NCBI RefSeq assembly: GCF_004684775.1
Contig: NZ_SRIC01000029.1
Location: forward strand, 1 to 49,813
Origin: Streptomyces sp. MZ04
GTDB lineage: Bacteria; Actinomycetota; Actinomycetes; Streptomycetales; Streptomycetaceae
DNA: 49,813 bases
Direction: 5' to 3'
Shown piece by piece: positions 40,652 to 49,611 of the stretch. Every line of letters begins with the position of its first letter. Position 1 is the first letter of the stretch. The position numbers were made by a program, and so were the translations under genes. The notes below the pieces were generated by a model. The model ran no database searches. It was not told the origin of the DNA and saw nothing but the letters and a program-made list of their open reading frames with translations.

Positions 40652-41362
40652 TCACGTGTGCGCCGGGACCCGCTCGTGCTCCATGCGGAAGTCCTGGCTG
40701 CCGTACTCCTCGCGGGCCAGCTCGATGGCCTCATCCGCGCTCATGACCGGCTTCCACTCGAAGATCCCGGCGATGGTCTCGAGGCGCTCCGCCATGGAGC
40801 CGCCGACCACGTGATAAGGGATCTCGAGTTCGTCCAGCGTGGCGAGCAGCATCGAGTCGATGGTCGCTCGGAACTCGTTGTTCATCGGCCGGTGTCCGTC
40901 CGACGCGATCGGCAGTTCGTGCCGCAGGTGGACGTAGGCGTCGAAGGTGGCCTTGACGTGCTGTTTGAAGGCGCTCCCGTACTGCTCGACGACCTTGCCG
41001 AAGAAGACCATCTCCTCCGGTGACGTGGTCTCCAGACCGTTCCCGCCCACGGCGGTGGAGTTGGGGTTCATGCCGTGCCTCAGCCGGGCCTCCCCGTACA
41101 GCCACTCCTGCAGGGAGGACCCGTCGGAGATCAGGTTGTCCCCGAGCAGCGCCTCCTGCACCGCGCGGCCGGTGTGGCGGCGCATGGTGAGCTGGAGGAA
41201 CTGAGCCGGCGTCACATCCGCGAGCTTCACGCCCGGCAGGGCCTCCGGCATGATCTCCCGGATGGTCCGGGCGAGCGAGCGCGGGACACCGGTGTAGTGC
41301 GACAGTGCCATCACCGTCGAGGTCTTGCCCGAGGAGTAAGTCCCGGACACGGATATCTTCAT
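40652..41362 (-). CDS. P-loop ATPase/kinase (AAA_28-like)
   Basis: 236 residues from ATG 41362 (CTGGAG upstream). The Walker A motif is VSGTYSSGKTSTVMAL at residues 4-19. The remainder contains SDGSSLQEWLYGEARLR and helical regions, resembling NadR-like or deoxynucleoside-kinase-like P-loop proteins. Homologues recur in related naphthoquinone meroterpenoid clusters, but their role is not known to me. It could phosphorylate a small molecule or serve as an NTP-driven accessory factor. Confidence 0.75.
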   Translation of the reverse strand: MKISVSGTYSSGKTSTVMALSHYTGVPRSLARTIREIMPEALPGVKLADVTPAQFLQLTMRRHTGRAVQEALLGDNLISDGSSLQEWLYGEARLRHGMNPNSTAVGGNGLETTSPEEMVFFGKVVEQYGSAFKQHVKATFDAYVHLRHELPIASDGHRPMNNEFRATIDSMLLATLDELEIPYHVVGGSMAERLETIAGIFEWKPVMSADEAIELAREEYGSQDFRMEHERVPAHT

Positions 41363-41463
41363 GGGTTTCTCCAGCTCCGAGGCAGTGCTTTGCCTGCCAC
41401 AAGGCACTGCCTCATACGGCGGTGATCACAAACGGGGTGCGCAGGAAGTACGGGCTGCCCCGG

Positions 41464-42534
41464 TCACGCGACCTTCGTCGCGGTCAGCAGAGCCTGGACG
41501 GGAATGACGTCCGGCGGGATCTCCGCGGCGTTCTTGGTGATCGCCTTCGTCACCTCGAAGCCGCACTCCTCGAGCCAGCGCACATAGGTCGACAGCTTCT
41601 GCGGACCGCCCTGGCCCATGGCGCAGCCGATGAAGAAGGCCGGGAAGAAGTCGACGTTGTAGTTGTCGGTGTCCTTGACGTTCTCGGGGTAGACCGGCAC
41701 CAGGATGTGGACCGTGCCGCCGACGTTCAGCGACTTGTTGACGCCCGAGAGGATCTTGACCACGTCGCTCTTGTCGAACATGTCAAGGAAGTGCTTGATC
41801 AGCGCGACGTCGTAGCCCTGGGGAATCTCGTCGAAGACGTTGCCGCCGATGAACGACAGGTGCTCCTCGAGGCCCTCGGCCTTGAAGTTGGCCAGCGCCT
41901 CGGTCTCCTTGTCCGGCAGGTCGAAGGTGGTGACCTTCAGCCCGGGTGAGGCCTTGTGGCGGTAGGTGTGGATCGCGCCGAGGCCGGTGTTGCCGGCGAC
42001 GTCGAGCACCTGGGAGCCGGCCGGGATGTCGACGTTGTCGAAGAACCAGGGGTCGATGTTGGCCGTGACGTTGTTCATCAGCTTCAGCCAGGCGTCGTTC
42101 AGGTCCTGGTGGTCGGCCACCGCGTCGTACAGAGTGCCCTCGGCGTTGTACAGCTCCTTCAGACCCACGATCGTGCCGGTCCTGGCGCTCTCGGTGAGGT
42201 AGTACAGCTGACGCAGCGCCGTGACCTTGATCAGGTTCATGTAGGCGAGCGCCCGGTTGAGGTCGCCGACGGGAACGTGCGCGAGCGCGTCGAGGCGGTA
42301 GCTGTCCGCGGCCTCGTCGTGGGCGACGAAGCCCTCCTTGACCAGCAGGAACAGCAGCTGCTCCACGGCGTCCGGCTTGACGCCGACGGCCTCGCCGAGC
42401 TGACTCGGGGTCAGGTCCGGGGTGTCCCGCAGCTGGTCGATGATGCCGAGTTCGAAACTCGACACCAGGCTCATGAACCGCGAAGGTCCGACCATGTACT
42501 CACGGAATCGGGCGAGCGTGGCCTCGGGTGTCAT
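41464..42534 (-). CDS. SAM-dependent methyltransferase (plant O-methyltransferase-like family, likely C-methylating)
   Basis: 356 residues from ATG 42534; the longer open frame upstream is a shadow of the ligase gene. An N-terminal winged-helix dimerisation domain (SSFELGIIDQLRDTPDLTPS and SQLGEAVGVKPDAVEQLLF) is followed by the SAM-binding loop VLDVAGNTGLGAIHTYRH and the acidic motif VTTFDLPDKE. The catalytic His/Glu pair typical of O-methyltransferases is not obvious. In related pathways such an enzyme C-methylates the amino-hydroxynaphthoquinone. Its place between the diazotase and a reductase fits that step, and the SAH hydrolase at the window start could recycle its by-product. Confidence 0.88.
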   Translation of the reverse strand: MTPEATLARFREYMVGPSRFMSLVSSFELGIIDQLRDTPDLTPSQLGEAVGVKPDAVEQLLFLLVKEGFVAHDEAADSYRLDALAHVPVGDLNRALAYMNLIKVTALRQLYYLTESARTGTIVGLKELYNAEGTLYDAVADHQDLNDAWLKLMNNVTANIDPWFFDNVDIPAGSQVLDVAGNTGLGAIHTYRHKASPGLKVTTFDLPDKETEALANFKAEGLEEHLSFIGGNVFDEIPQGYDVALIKHFLDMFDKSDVVKILSGVNKSLNVGGTVHILVPVYPENVKDTDNYNVDFFPAFFIGCAMGQGGPQKLSTYVRWLEECGFEVTKAITKNAAEIPPDVIPVQALLTATKVA

Positions 42535-42593
42535 GGCAGTGGCCCCTTTCGAGTCGTGTGGATCCAGCGCCGTGGCGCCGGGGATTTCGCGGG

Positions 42594-44180
42594 TCACGCC
42601 CGCTCCTGAAGCTGCTTCTCGAACCGGCGGGCCAGTTCGAGCCGCTGCACCTTCAACGTGGCCGTCCTGGGCAGTTCGGCCTGCGGGATCTGGACGGGGT
42701 CGGCGAGCTGCGGGAAGTCGGCGACCGCGGCGCGCCAGCGCTCGAGGTCCAGCGGCTTGTCGTCGCTGGTGCAGATCACCGGGACCGGCTCGGAGTTCGG
42801 GCCCTGTACGACGACCAGCTCGCTGAGCTCGCTCAGCTTGCTCAGGACCACGTCCTCGATCTCCAGGGAGCTGCGCACCCCGGGGATCATGTCGACCTCC
42901 CGGTCGAGCATGTGCAGACAGCCGAACTTGGTGAAGTAGCCGACGTCGCCGGTCCCCCACCACTCGCCCTTGCGGTTGCTGTCGTAGCGCTCCTGCTCGC
43001 CGTAGTACGTCTTGGCGATGCCGGGCCAGGCGACCTCGATGCGGCCGGGGTTCTGTTCCGTCGGGCGCCGGCCGTCGCGGCTGACGACGCGTACCCGCGC
43101 CGCGCCCATCGGCATGGCCCAGCCCACGCAGCGGCCGTTCGCCTTGTGGGCGGAGTGGCGGAAGTAGGCGCGCCCGACGGCGGGGCCGACCTCGCTCTGG
43201 CCGTAGATCTGGAAGAACAGCGCCCCGCGCCGGGCGGAGGACTTGAGCAGCTTGCTCATCGTGCCCGGGTGGATCGCGTCGAAGGTGCTGCTGAACACCT
43301 TCACCGACGCGAAGGGCATCCGCGGGTCGTCGGCCAGGCCCTCCCACTCCATCAGCGAGTTGGGCAGCGCCTCGATGAAGGCCGGGCGGTGCTCGAGGAA
43401 GTGCTCGGCGACGACCGCGGGGTCGGGCTCGCGAAGCAGCAGGACCGGGTACTCCTTCAGCAGCGCGAGGGACATCGCCGCGACCATCCGCGAGTGCACG
43501 AAGGGCACGTGGATGGCCACGGTCTCCTTCTTGCGCATCAGGGACAGCAGCCGCCACTGCGGCACGAGGCGCAGGCCCTGGGTGCGGGGCGTGTGCACCA
43601 CGAGCTTGGGGATGCCGGTGGTGCCGGAGGTGTGGGTGATGACGGCGGCCTCGTCGATCGGCCTGACCACCGGCTTGACCCGCGGCGAACCGGCGAGCGA
43701 GGCGAGCGAGATCGCGTCGGGCCGGTCACCGGCCGAGGTGATCACCCGCCGGGTGAGGTCCGCGAGCGGCACATCGGCGAGGAGGTCGAGCTTGTCCCCG
43801 TCGGTGAGCAGGGTCGGCCGGTCGACCCGCTCGATCAGGACGCCCACGGTCGCCGCGTCCAGGGCCGGCGACAGGTTCACGACGACCGCGCCGACGCGGG
43901 ACACCGCGGCGGCCAGCATCCAGTGGTCGGCGTTGGCCGTCTTGTAGATCACGACCCGCTCGTCGGGCACGACACCGGCCGCCGACAGACGGGCGGCCAG
44001 GTCGTCCACGTACTCGGCGTACTTGGCGACCGTCAGACGCCGGCCCGCCTCGGGCAGGACGCCCAGATCGTGGTCCAGGACGATCGGCGTCGACGGGTTG
44101 ACGGCCGCGGCCATCTCCGGCAGGAGACCGATGTGCAGGCCGCGTTTCTGTATTGATGCGTAGGCTGTTGAGCCCTTCAT
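42594..44180 (-). CDS. AMP-forming ligase, likely ATP-dependent diazotase (CreM-like)
   Basis: 528 residues from ATG 44180 (AAGGAGA upstream). ANL-superfamily motifs are ITHTSGTTGIPKLVVHT (phosphate loop), FFQIYGQSEVGPA, WWGTGDVGYF and the catalytic lysine in RTATLKVQRLELA. It would normally be called a fatty-acid-CoA ligase. CreM of cremeomycin biosynthesis belongs to this family and uses ATP to condense nitrite with an aryl amine into a diazo group. The presence of CreE/CreD-like nitrite genes and, 83 bp upstream, the aminotransferase that would make the aryl amine favours diazotase over acyl activation. No acyl acceptor for a CoA ligase is evident. Confidence 0.8.
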   Translation of the reverse strand: MKGSTAYASIQKRGLHIGLLPEMAAAVNPSTPIVLDHDLGVLPEAGRRLTVAKYAEYVDDLAARLSAAGVVPDERVVIYKTANADHWMLAAAVSRVGAVVVNLSPALDAATVGVLIERVDRPTLLTDGDKLDLLADVPLADLTRRVITSAGDRPDAISLASLAGSPRVKPVVRPIDEAAVITHTSGTTGIPKLVVHTPRTQGLRLVPQWRLLSLMRKKETVAIHVPFVHSRMVAAMSLALLKEYPVLLLREPDPAVVAEHFLEHRPAFIEALPNSLMEWEGLADDPRMPFASVKVFSSTFDAIHPGTMSKLLKSSARRGALFFQIYGQSEVGPAVGRAYFRHSAHKANGRCVGWAMPMGAARVRVVSRDGRRPTEQNPGRIEVAWPGIAKTYYGEQERYDSNRKGEWWGTGDVGYFTKFGCLHMLDREVDMIPGVRSSLEIEDVVLSKLSELSELVVVQGPNSEPVPVICTSDDKPLDLERWRAAVADFPQLADPVQIPQAELPRTATLKVQRLELARRFEKQLQERA

Positions 44181-44263
44181 GGGGAGTTGTCTCCTTCGGT
44201 GCACGCTGCAGGGTGAGCGACGCGCCGTGCGGGCGCCACGGCCGGTGCGGCCGCAGGGTTGGG

Positions 44264-45421
44264 CTACTTGGTGGGCCGGCCGGTGCCCGCGTGGGTGCGC
44301 ACGGCGCCGCGCAGGGCCTGCGCGACCCGCACGACCTGGTCCTCGGTCAGCTCGGCGTGCATGGGAATGGAGAGCTGGCGCGCGGCGAGATCCGCCGAGA
44401 CCGGGCACTTCTGCTGCGCGTCGAACACCGGCTGGATGTGGCCGGCGAACGTGCCGTGGCCGCAGCCGATGCCCTGGCCGCGCAGCTCGGTGGCGACCGC
44501 GCCCCGGTCCACGCCCGCGTCCAGCGTGACCATGTAGGTCTGCCAGGCGTGGGTGCGGTCGCCGGGGACGAACGGCAGCGTCAACAGCTCGTCGCCGCCG
44601 AGCAGTTCGGCGTACTGCGCGGCGACCGCGCTGCGGCGCTCGAGCAGTTCGTCGATGCGGCCGAGCTGCAACTGGAGGATCGCCGCGGCGATGTCGGAGA
44701 GCTTGAAGTTGTAGCCGATCTCCGTGAACGTCGGGATGGGCAGGCCGACGACCTCGCCCATGTCGAAGATGCTGCCGATGCCGAAGGAGGAGCGCAGCCG
44801 CGCGTCCTTCCCGATCTTCGGGTCGGTGGCGAGCAGGGCGCCGCCCTCACCGCTGCTCGCGCCCTTGCGTCCGTGGAAGGACAGGCAGCCCACCTCGGCG
44901 AGCGCACCGGCCTGCCGGCCCTGGTAGGTGGCGCCGACCGCGCAGGCGGCGTCCTCGATGAGGAACAGTCCGTGCCGGTCGGCGATCGCCTGCAGTTCCG
45001 TGTAGTCGGCGGGCAGGCCGACGGTGTCCACCGCGATGATGCCGACGGTGCGCGGGGTGACCAGATCGGCCACCACCTGCGGGTCGACGGTGTAGGTGTC
45101 GGGGCGTACGTCGGCGAAGACCGGGGTCGCTCCGACATAGAGCGCGGCCTGTGCGGGCGCCGGGAAGCCGTAGTCGGCGACGATGACCTCGTCACCCGGC
45201 TTGACCCCGAAGGCGAGCATGGCCAGGTGCAGCGCGGCGCCGCAGTTGCTCACCGCGACCGCGTCGCCGACGCCGTACTTCTCGGCCAGCTGGGCCTCGA
45301 GCGCCTTGCCCTTGGGGCCCTGCCCTGCCGGCCAGCCGGAGGCGAACACCTCGGCTACGGCGGCCAGTTCCCGCTCGCCCAGGCTGGCGTACACCAGGGG
45401 TATGGAATCCTTCGTGCTCAT
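44264..45421 (-). CDS. DegT/DnrJ-family PLP aminotransferase (NphE/Fur3-like)
   Basis: 385 residues. The PLP-binding lysine is Lys186 in LSFHGRKGASSGEGGAL, and LIEDAACAVGATYQG provides the cofactor aspartate. The family usually aminates keto-sugars, but no sugar genes occur here. Counterparts in naphterpin and furaquinocin clusters convert an oxidised THN derivative to 8-amino-flaviolin, as I recall. It starts 5 bp after the cupin stop, so oxidation and transamination are likely coupled in expression. Together with the methyltransferase and diazotase it forms the nitrogen-handling branch. Confidence 0.87.
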   Translation of the reverse strand: MSTKDSIPLVYASLGERELAAVAEVFASGWPAGQGPKGKALEAQLAEKYGVGDAVAVSNCGAALHLAMLAFGVKPGDEVIVADYGFPAPAQAALYVGATPVFADVRPDTYTVDPQVVADLVTPRTVGIIAVDTVGLPADYTELQAIADRHGLFLIEDAACAVGATYQGRQAGALAEVGCLSFHGRKGASSGEGGALLATDPKIGKDARLRSSFGIGSIFDMGEVVGLPIPTFTEIGYNFKLSDIAAAILQLQLGRIDELLERRSAVAAQYAELLGGDELLTLPFVPGDRTHAWQTYMVTLDAGVDRGAVATELRGQGIGCGHGTFAGHIQPVFDAQQKCPVSADLAARQLSIPMHAELTEDQVVRVAQALRGAVRTHAGTGRPTK

Positions 45422-45426
45422 CTGTG

Positions 45427-45984
45427 TCACGCTCCGCGCTCGGTCGCCGTCTTGCCGGGAACACCGGTGGTGGGTTCGAAGCGCAGCGGCGTGATCTGGT
45501 TGACGTCGTAGCGCTTGCGCATGGCCTCCACGGCCTCGGGGTCCACCGCGGTACCGCGCGACCAGATCTCCGCGATCTCCTCGAAGTAGTCCTCGTGCTC
45601 GGGCGACGGCAGGCTCTGGAAGAGCATCTTCACCGGCTTGTCCGTGGCGTTGCGGAACGCGTGCGGGATGCCGGAGGGCACGAACATGCAGCCGCCCTCG
45701 GCCGCGCGGATGACCCGGTCGCCCTTGGGGGACTGCCAGTTGTGCCAGCTGTCCGACGTGCGCTCGGTCGGCTCGAAGCACAGCAGGTCAAGCTCGCCCT
45801 CGAGGACGTAGAAGAACTCCTGGGCATGGTCGTGCACATGCGCCCCGACGTCGAAGCCGGGCGGAACGATCACCTCGAAGATCGATACGGAGGATCCCAT
45901 GGCCTGCGTGGCCTTGAAGGTCACCTGCTGCGCCGGAGTGATCAGCTTCCGCCCCGCTCCCGCCGGGAGGATGAGGTCAGTCAT
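45427..45984 (-). CDS. cupin oxygenase (MomA-like), oxidation of THN
   Basis: 185 residues, one cupin barrel. Motif 1 is GAHVHDHAQEFFYVLEGELD (His, His, Glu metal ligands) and motif 2 is GCMFVPSGIPHAFRN (third His). Such cupins beside THN synthase (MomA in Streptomyces antibioticus) hydroxylate THN or flaviolin to mompain-type quinones, probably with Ni, Mn or Fe. It lies 29 bp after THN synthase and 5 bp before the aminotransferase, which fits an oxidation that prepares the ring for transamination. Confidence 0.88.
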   Translation of the reverse strand: MTDLILPAGAGRKLITPAQQVTFKATQAMGSSVSIFEVIVPPGFDVGAHVHDHAQEFFYVLEGELDLLCFEPTERTSDSWHNWQSPKGDRVIRAAEGGCMFVPSGIPHAFRNATDKPVKMLFQSLPSPEHEDYFEEIAEIWSRGTAVDPEAVEAMRKRYDVNQITPLRFEPTTGVPGKTATERGA

Positions 45985-46013
45985 ACGCTTGTTTCCTTTG
46001 TCCGGACGCCGGT

Positions 46014-47081
46014 TCAGTCGATGGTCTGCGGGGCGGCGTCGGTCCAGGTGCCCAGGGCCATCTCGGCGGTGATGCCGGGGCCGAATCCCGCGATCAGGCC
46101 GGACGCGCCGGCCGCCGGGGTGTCCTCCTCGAACAGCCTGCGGGCGGCTTCGAGTACGACGGCGCTCGCGATGTTCCCGTACTCGTTCAGGGTCGACCAG
46201 CTGTGCCGGAAGACGCTGCGGTCGACGTCGAGGAACTTGGCGAGGTCGTCGAGGATGCGCGGACCGCCGGCGTGCACGATGTAGAAGTCGAGCTTCCCGG
46301 CGTCCCAGCTGTGGTCCTTGGCGAACTCCCGGAGGACCGGGGCCAGCGGCTCCATCGTGCCGGGCACCCGGCGGTCGAGCTGGAAGTGGAAGCCGGTGTC
46401 GCGCACCTCGTAGGAGATCCAGTCCTCGGTGTGCGGGATGAGGTAGGAGGCGTTGCGCTCCAGCTGGATGCCGACGCCGCCGTTGCCGCGCACCACGGCC
46501 GCGGCGACCGCGTCGCCGAACAGGCCGTCGGACAGCAGCGAACCGATGTCGTCCATGTCGGGCTGGTAGCACAGCGAGCAGAACTCGGCCGCGACGATCA
46601 GGACGTTGCTGCCGGGGTGGGCCGTGCAGAAGTCGTGGGCGCGGTTGATCGCCGCGCCGCCCGCCGCGCAGCCGAGCTGCGCGATGGGTATCTGCCGGGT
46701 GTCCGGGCGGAAGCCCATCTTGTTGATGAGCCACGCGGTCAGCGAGGGCATCAGGAACCCGGTGCACGACACGTAGATGATGGCGTCGATGTCACGGGCC
46801 GCCACGTCGGCGTTCTTCAGGGCCTCTTCGATGACCGGGGGAGTGAACCTCTTCGACTCGGCCTCGTAGATGCGGTTGCGTTCCGTCAGGCCCGGGTGCT
46901 TGAGCGTCTGCTCGATGGGCTGGACGATATGCCGTTTCTGCACTCCGGTGTTGCGGATCAGACGGAGCGCCAGCGGCAGCTGAGGCTTTCCCGCGTGGAC
47001 CTTGGCGGCGAAATCCAGGGTCTCTTCCATCGTGATGACGTTTTCCGGAGCCTGTACCGCTGGCTTGCATAGCCTGGGCAT
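46014..47081 (-). CDS. rppA: 1,3,6,8-tetrahydroxynaphthalene synthase (type III PKS, RppA family)
   Basis: 355 residues from ATG 47081; a GTG 12 bp upstream is possible but too close to a ribosome-binding site. The triad is Cys138 in AQLGCAAGGAAINRA, His in FYIVHAGGPRIL and Asn in EYGNIASAVV. The protein is almost collinear with Streptomyces RppA. It condenses five malonyl-CoA units to THN, the polyketide core of naphthoquinone meroterpenoids. It heads the long minus-strand series of assembly genes and lies 65 bp downstream of the AraC-type regulator. Confidence 0.97.
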   Translation of the reverse strand: MPRLCKPAVQAPENVITMEETLDFAAKVHAGKPQLPLALRLIRNTGVQKRHIVQPIEQTLKHPGLTERNRIYEAESKRFTPPVIEEALKNADVAARDIDAIIYVSCTGFLMPSLTAWLINKMGFRPDTRQIPIAQLGCAAGGAAINRAHDFCTAHPGSNVLIVAAEFCSLCYQPDMDDIGSLLSDGLFGDAVAAAVVRGNGGVGIQLERNASYLIPHTEDWISYEVRDTGFHFQLDRRVPGTMEPLAPVLREFAKDHSWDAGKLDFYIVHAGGPRILDDLAKFLDVDRSVFRHSWSTLNEYGNIASAVVLEAARRLFEEDTPAAGASGLIAGFGPGITAEMALGTWTDAAPQTID

Positions 47082-47146
47082 ATCTGGATCCACTTTCTCT
47101 AGAGTCTGCCTGGGGTACGTGTTGTGTGCACAGCGTCAGGTCGGGA

Positions 47147-47866
47147 TCACGCCGCCATCGGCTGTGGGTCGAGGTCCATCAGGGCGGACAGGATCGGTGG
47201 TGAGGTCCAGTCCGGCGGGGTCAGGGTGATGTCGAGGCGGTGCGCCATGTCGTCCTTGACGCGCACCGGGCCCACGGTGGCCGTCAGCGGGGTGAGTTCC
47301 GCGTCGACGGCGCGGTCGGGATGGCTGCCCTGGGCCACCGCGTGGATGTACCAGACACCTGCGGGGATGCGGGCCAGCGTGAAGCGTCCCGACGCGGACG
47401 CGTTGCTCCAGGAGACGGGAGTGCCCTGGAGCATGGCGCTGTCGAAGACGCCGACGTAGACGGGCGGGAGCAGGGACCCCGCGGTGTGCAGCATCCCGGT
47501 CACCGAGCCGGTGCACGGGGCCTGCGACGCCGGGGCGGCCGCGGCGGCCCCGGACGACTTGCGGTATTGGGTGGGCGACATTCCCACCAGCTCGGTGAAC
47601 CGGCGGGTGAAACTGCCCGTGCTGCTGTATCCGACCTGCGCCGAGATGTCGGCGACATTGATCGAGGTGTTCAGCAGCAGACGCTTGGCCTCATGGAGCC
47701 GCACCGCGCACAGGAACCGTCCCGGAGTGACACCGGTGACCCGCGTGAAGACTCGCAGGAAGTGGTACTTGCTGACCATCGAGCTGCGTGCCAGCTCATC
47801 GAGGCTCAGCGGTTCCCAGAAGCGTTCGCGAATCGTGGTGACGGCATGCTGGACGAGGTGCTCCAT
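47147..47866 (-). CDS. AraC-family regulator with C-terminal beta-sandwich-like domain
   Basis: 239 residues from ATG 47866 (CAGGAG upstream). The DNA-binding domain is at the N-terminus: LSLDELARSSMVSKYHFLRV is the first HTH and INVADISAQVGYSSTGSFTR the second, followed by the family signature around MSPTQYRKSS. This order is the reverse of classical AraC. The C-terminal half (SVTGMLHTAGSLLPPVYVGV, GRFTLARIPAGVWYIHAVAQ) looks like a carboxypeptidase-regulatory/Ig-like beta domain. The gene lies just upstream of THN synthase, and the regulatory block in front of it recurs in front of the mevalonate operon, so co-control of core and isoprenoid supply is plausible. Confidence 0.88.
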   Translation of the reverse strand: MEHLVQHAVTTIRERFWEPLSLDELARSSMVSKYHFLRVFTRVTGVTPGRFLCAVRLHEAKRLLLNTSINVADISAQVGYSSTGSFTRRFTELVGMSPTQYRKSSGAAAAAPASQAPCTGSVTGMLHTAGSLLPPVYVGVFDSAMLQGTPVSWSNASASGRFTLARIPAGVWYIHAVAQGSHPDRAVDAELTPLTATVGPVRVKDDMAHRLDITLTPPDWTSPPILSALMDLDPQPMAA

Positions 47867-48064
47867 GGAGGCTCCTGATGGCGAACTTGTGGCCGGTGTC
47901 CGGAGCCGGATAGCCCGAGGGCCGCCGATCGGCGGGACGGGCCGACAGGGGGGGTGAAGAGCCGGGCCCGCGGTCCGGGGTGACCCCGAATCTGGGCGGG
48001 CGAAAGCCACATGGCCTGACACGGAGTTCGGCCTTGCCGGTACAGGCGGGGAGCGTGACGCTCA

Positions 48065-48165
48065 ATCCACTGCCATGGACCAGTTTTTGGGCAGGCTAGG
48101 CGTGCCGGAATAGTGACACGGTCCGCGCCTTGACACCAAGAGCGCGCCCAGGTGACGTAGGTCAC
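48065..48165 (-). promoter_or_regulatory. duplicated regulatory block, copy 2 (AraC gene/exporter divergent region)
   Basis: Matches copy 1 at 9551-9651 in the same order: ATCCACTGCCATG, TTTTTGGGCAGGCTAG (48084-48099), ATAGTGACACGG (48110-48121) and the inverted repeat GTGACGTAGGTCAC (48152-48165). It lies in the 422-bp region between the AraC gene and the divergent exporter. On the plus strand a TTGACA (48130-48135) could serve the exporter. Confidence 0.75.
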
Positions 48166-48288
48166 GCCAACTGTGGCCGCGTGCACCGGAGTTCACCGTG
48201 CGGATCGCGCCAGTCGTACACCACTCGTTCTGTAGCGGCCTGCTGCCACCATCTGGATCAGACCCATACGACTGCACACGGAGGGCGA

Positions 48289-49611
48289 ATGTCTCGCGCC
48301 GAGGAAGCCACCGTCGCAAGTAAGCGGTTCCCCAAGCCATCGGCGCGGGGCAGCGGCGCTTCCGACGACGACCTGAGCGGTCTGCGCCGCACCGGGTTCC
48401 TGGTCATCTTCATGCTCGGCGCCCTGTCGGCGGTGCCCCCGCTGTCGATGGACATGTACCTCCCGGCCCTGCCGGACGTCACCCACGCCATGGGCTCGTC
48501 CGCCACGATGGGCCAGTTGACCCTCACCGCATGCCTCACCGGCATGGCCCTTGGACAGCTCGTGGTCGGCCCGACCAGTGACCGCTGGGGGCGGCGCAGG
48601 CCGCTCCTGATCGGCCTTGTCGTCTATGTCTTCGCCTCCGTGAGCTGCGCCGTCGCGCCCAACATCGAGCTGCTGATCGGCTCCAGGCTGCTGCAGGGCC
48701 TCGCGGGTGCGGCCGGCATCGTCATCGCCCGCGCCGTCGTACGCGATCTCTACGACGGCCTGGAGATGGCCCGGTTCTTCTCGACGCTGCTGCTGATATC
48801 CAGCCTCGCGCCGATCATCGCGCCGATACTCGGCGGACAGATGCTGAGGTTCACCGCCTGGCGGGGCGTCTTCCTCGTCCTCGCCGCGATCGGCGTGGGG
48901 CTCACCGTGCTCGTCTGGCGCCGGCTGCCCGAGACCCTGCCCGTCGAGCAGCGCCGGGGCGGCGGCGTGCTCGGGGCGCTGTTCGTCATGCGCGGCCTGG
49001 TCGCCGACCGGGTCTTCGGCGGATACGCGCTGGCCAACGGCTTCGCCTACGGTGCGCTGTTCTCGTACATCGCCGCATCGCCGTTCGTCATCCAGGAGAT
49101 CTACGGGGCGTCCCCGCAGACCTTCTCCCTGCTCTTCGGCCTCAACTCGCTCGGCCTGATGATCGTCGGCCAGATCAACGGCAAGATCCTCGTCGGCCGG
49201 GTCCGCCTGGACAAGGCACTGGGGGTGGGGCTCGGCGCGATCGCCGTCGCCGGGACGGTGCTGCTGCTGGTGGCGGCCGGGGCGTTCGGCCACGTGGGCA
49301 CCCTTCCTGTCGGGTGCTGCCTGTTCGTCATGATCTCCGCGATGGGCCTGGTCGTGCCCAACACCAACGCCCTCGCCCTGATGCGTACTCCGCACGCGGC
49401 GGGTTCGGCCTCCGCGCTGATCGGCACGTCGTGCTTCGCCATGGGGGCGATCGCCACCCTGGTCGTCGGCATCGCCGGCAAGGGCACGGCGGTGCCCATG
49501 GCCGCGGTGCAGACGGGCAGCGCACTGGCCGCGATCACCGCGCTCCTCGTCCTGTGCCGTCCCTGGCAGAACAAGCCGGTGGCGGCGCCGCAGGCGTCTG
49601 CCCGGCCGTGA
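48289..49611 (+). CDS. MFS multidrug exporter (Bcr/CflA type, 12-TM)
   Basis: 440 residues from ATG 48289 after GGAGGGCGA. About 45 hydrophilic residues precede 12 transmembrane helices. Bcr/CflA features are LSAVPPLSMDMYLPALPDV in the first helix, DRWGRRRPLLIGLVVYVFAS (motif A) and RLLQGLAGAAGIVIARAVVRD. It is a proton-coupled drug efflux protein, divergent from the AraC regulator, and is probably a second self-protection exporter beside the DHA2 protein at 25.7-27.2 kb. It is the last gene with a clear link to the cluster in this window. Confidence 0.9.
   Translation: MSRAEEATVASKRFPKPSARGSGASDDDLSGLRRTGFLVIFMLGALSAVPPLSMDMYLPALPDVTHAMGSSATMGQLTLTACLTGMALGQLVVGPTSDRWGRRRPLLIGLVVYVFASVSCAVAPNIELLIGSRLLQGLAGAAGIVIARAVVRDLYDGLEMARFFSTLLLISSLAPIIAPILGGQMLRFTAWRGVFLVLAAIGVGLTVLVWRRLPETLPVEQRRGGGVLGALFVMRGLVADRVFGGYALANGFAYGALFSYIAASPFVIQEIYGASPQTFSLLFGLNSLGLMIVGQINGKILVGRVRLDKALGVGLGAIAVAGTVLLLVAAGAFGHVGTLPVGCCLFVMISAMGLVVPNTNALALMRTPHAAGSASALIGTSCFAMGAIATLVVGIAGKGTAVPMAAVQTGSALAAITALLVLCRPWQNKPVAAPQASARP

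Noticed and set aside
42594..44180. Long-chain acyl-CoA ligase feeding the KAS III/ACP module
   Set aside because: Not excluded, but its position between the aminotransferase and methyltransferase, with nitrite genes in the cluster, fits a diazotase better.
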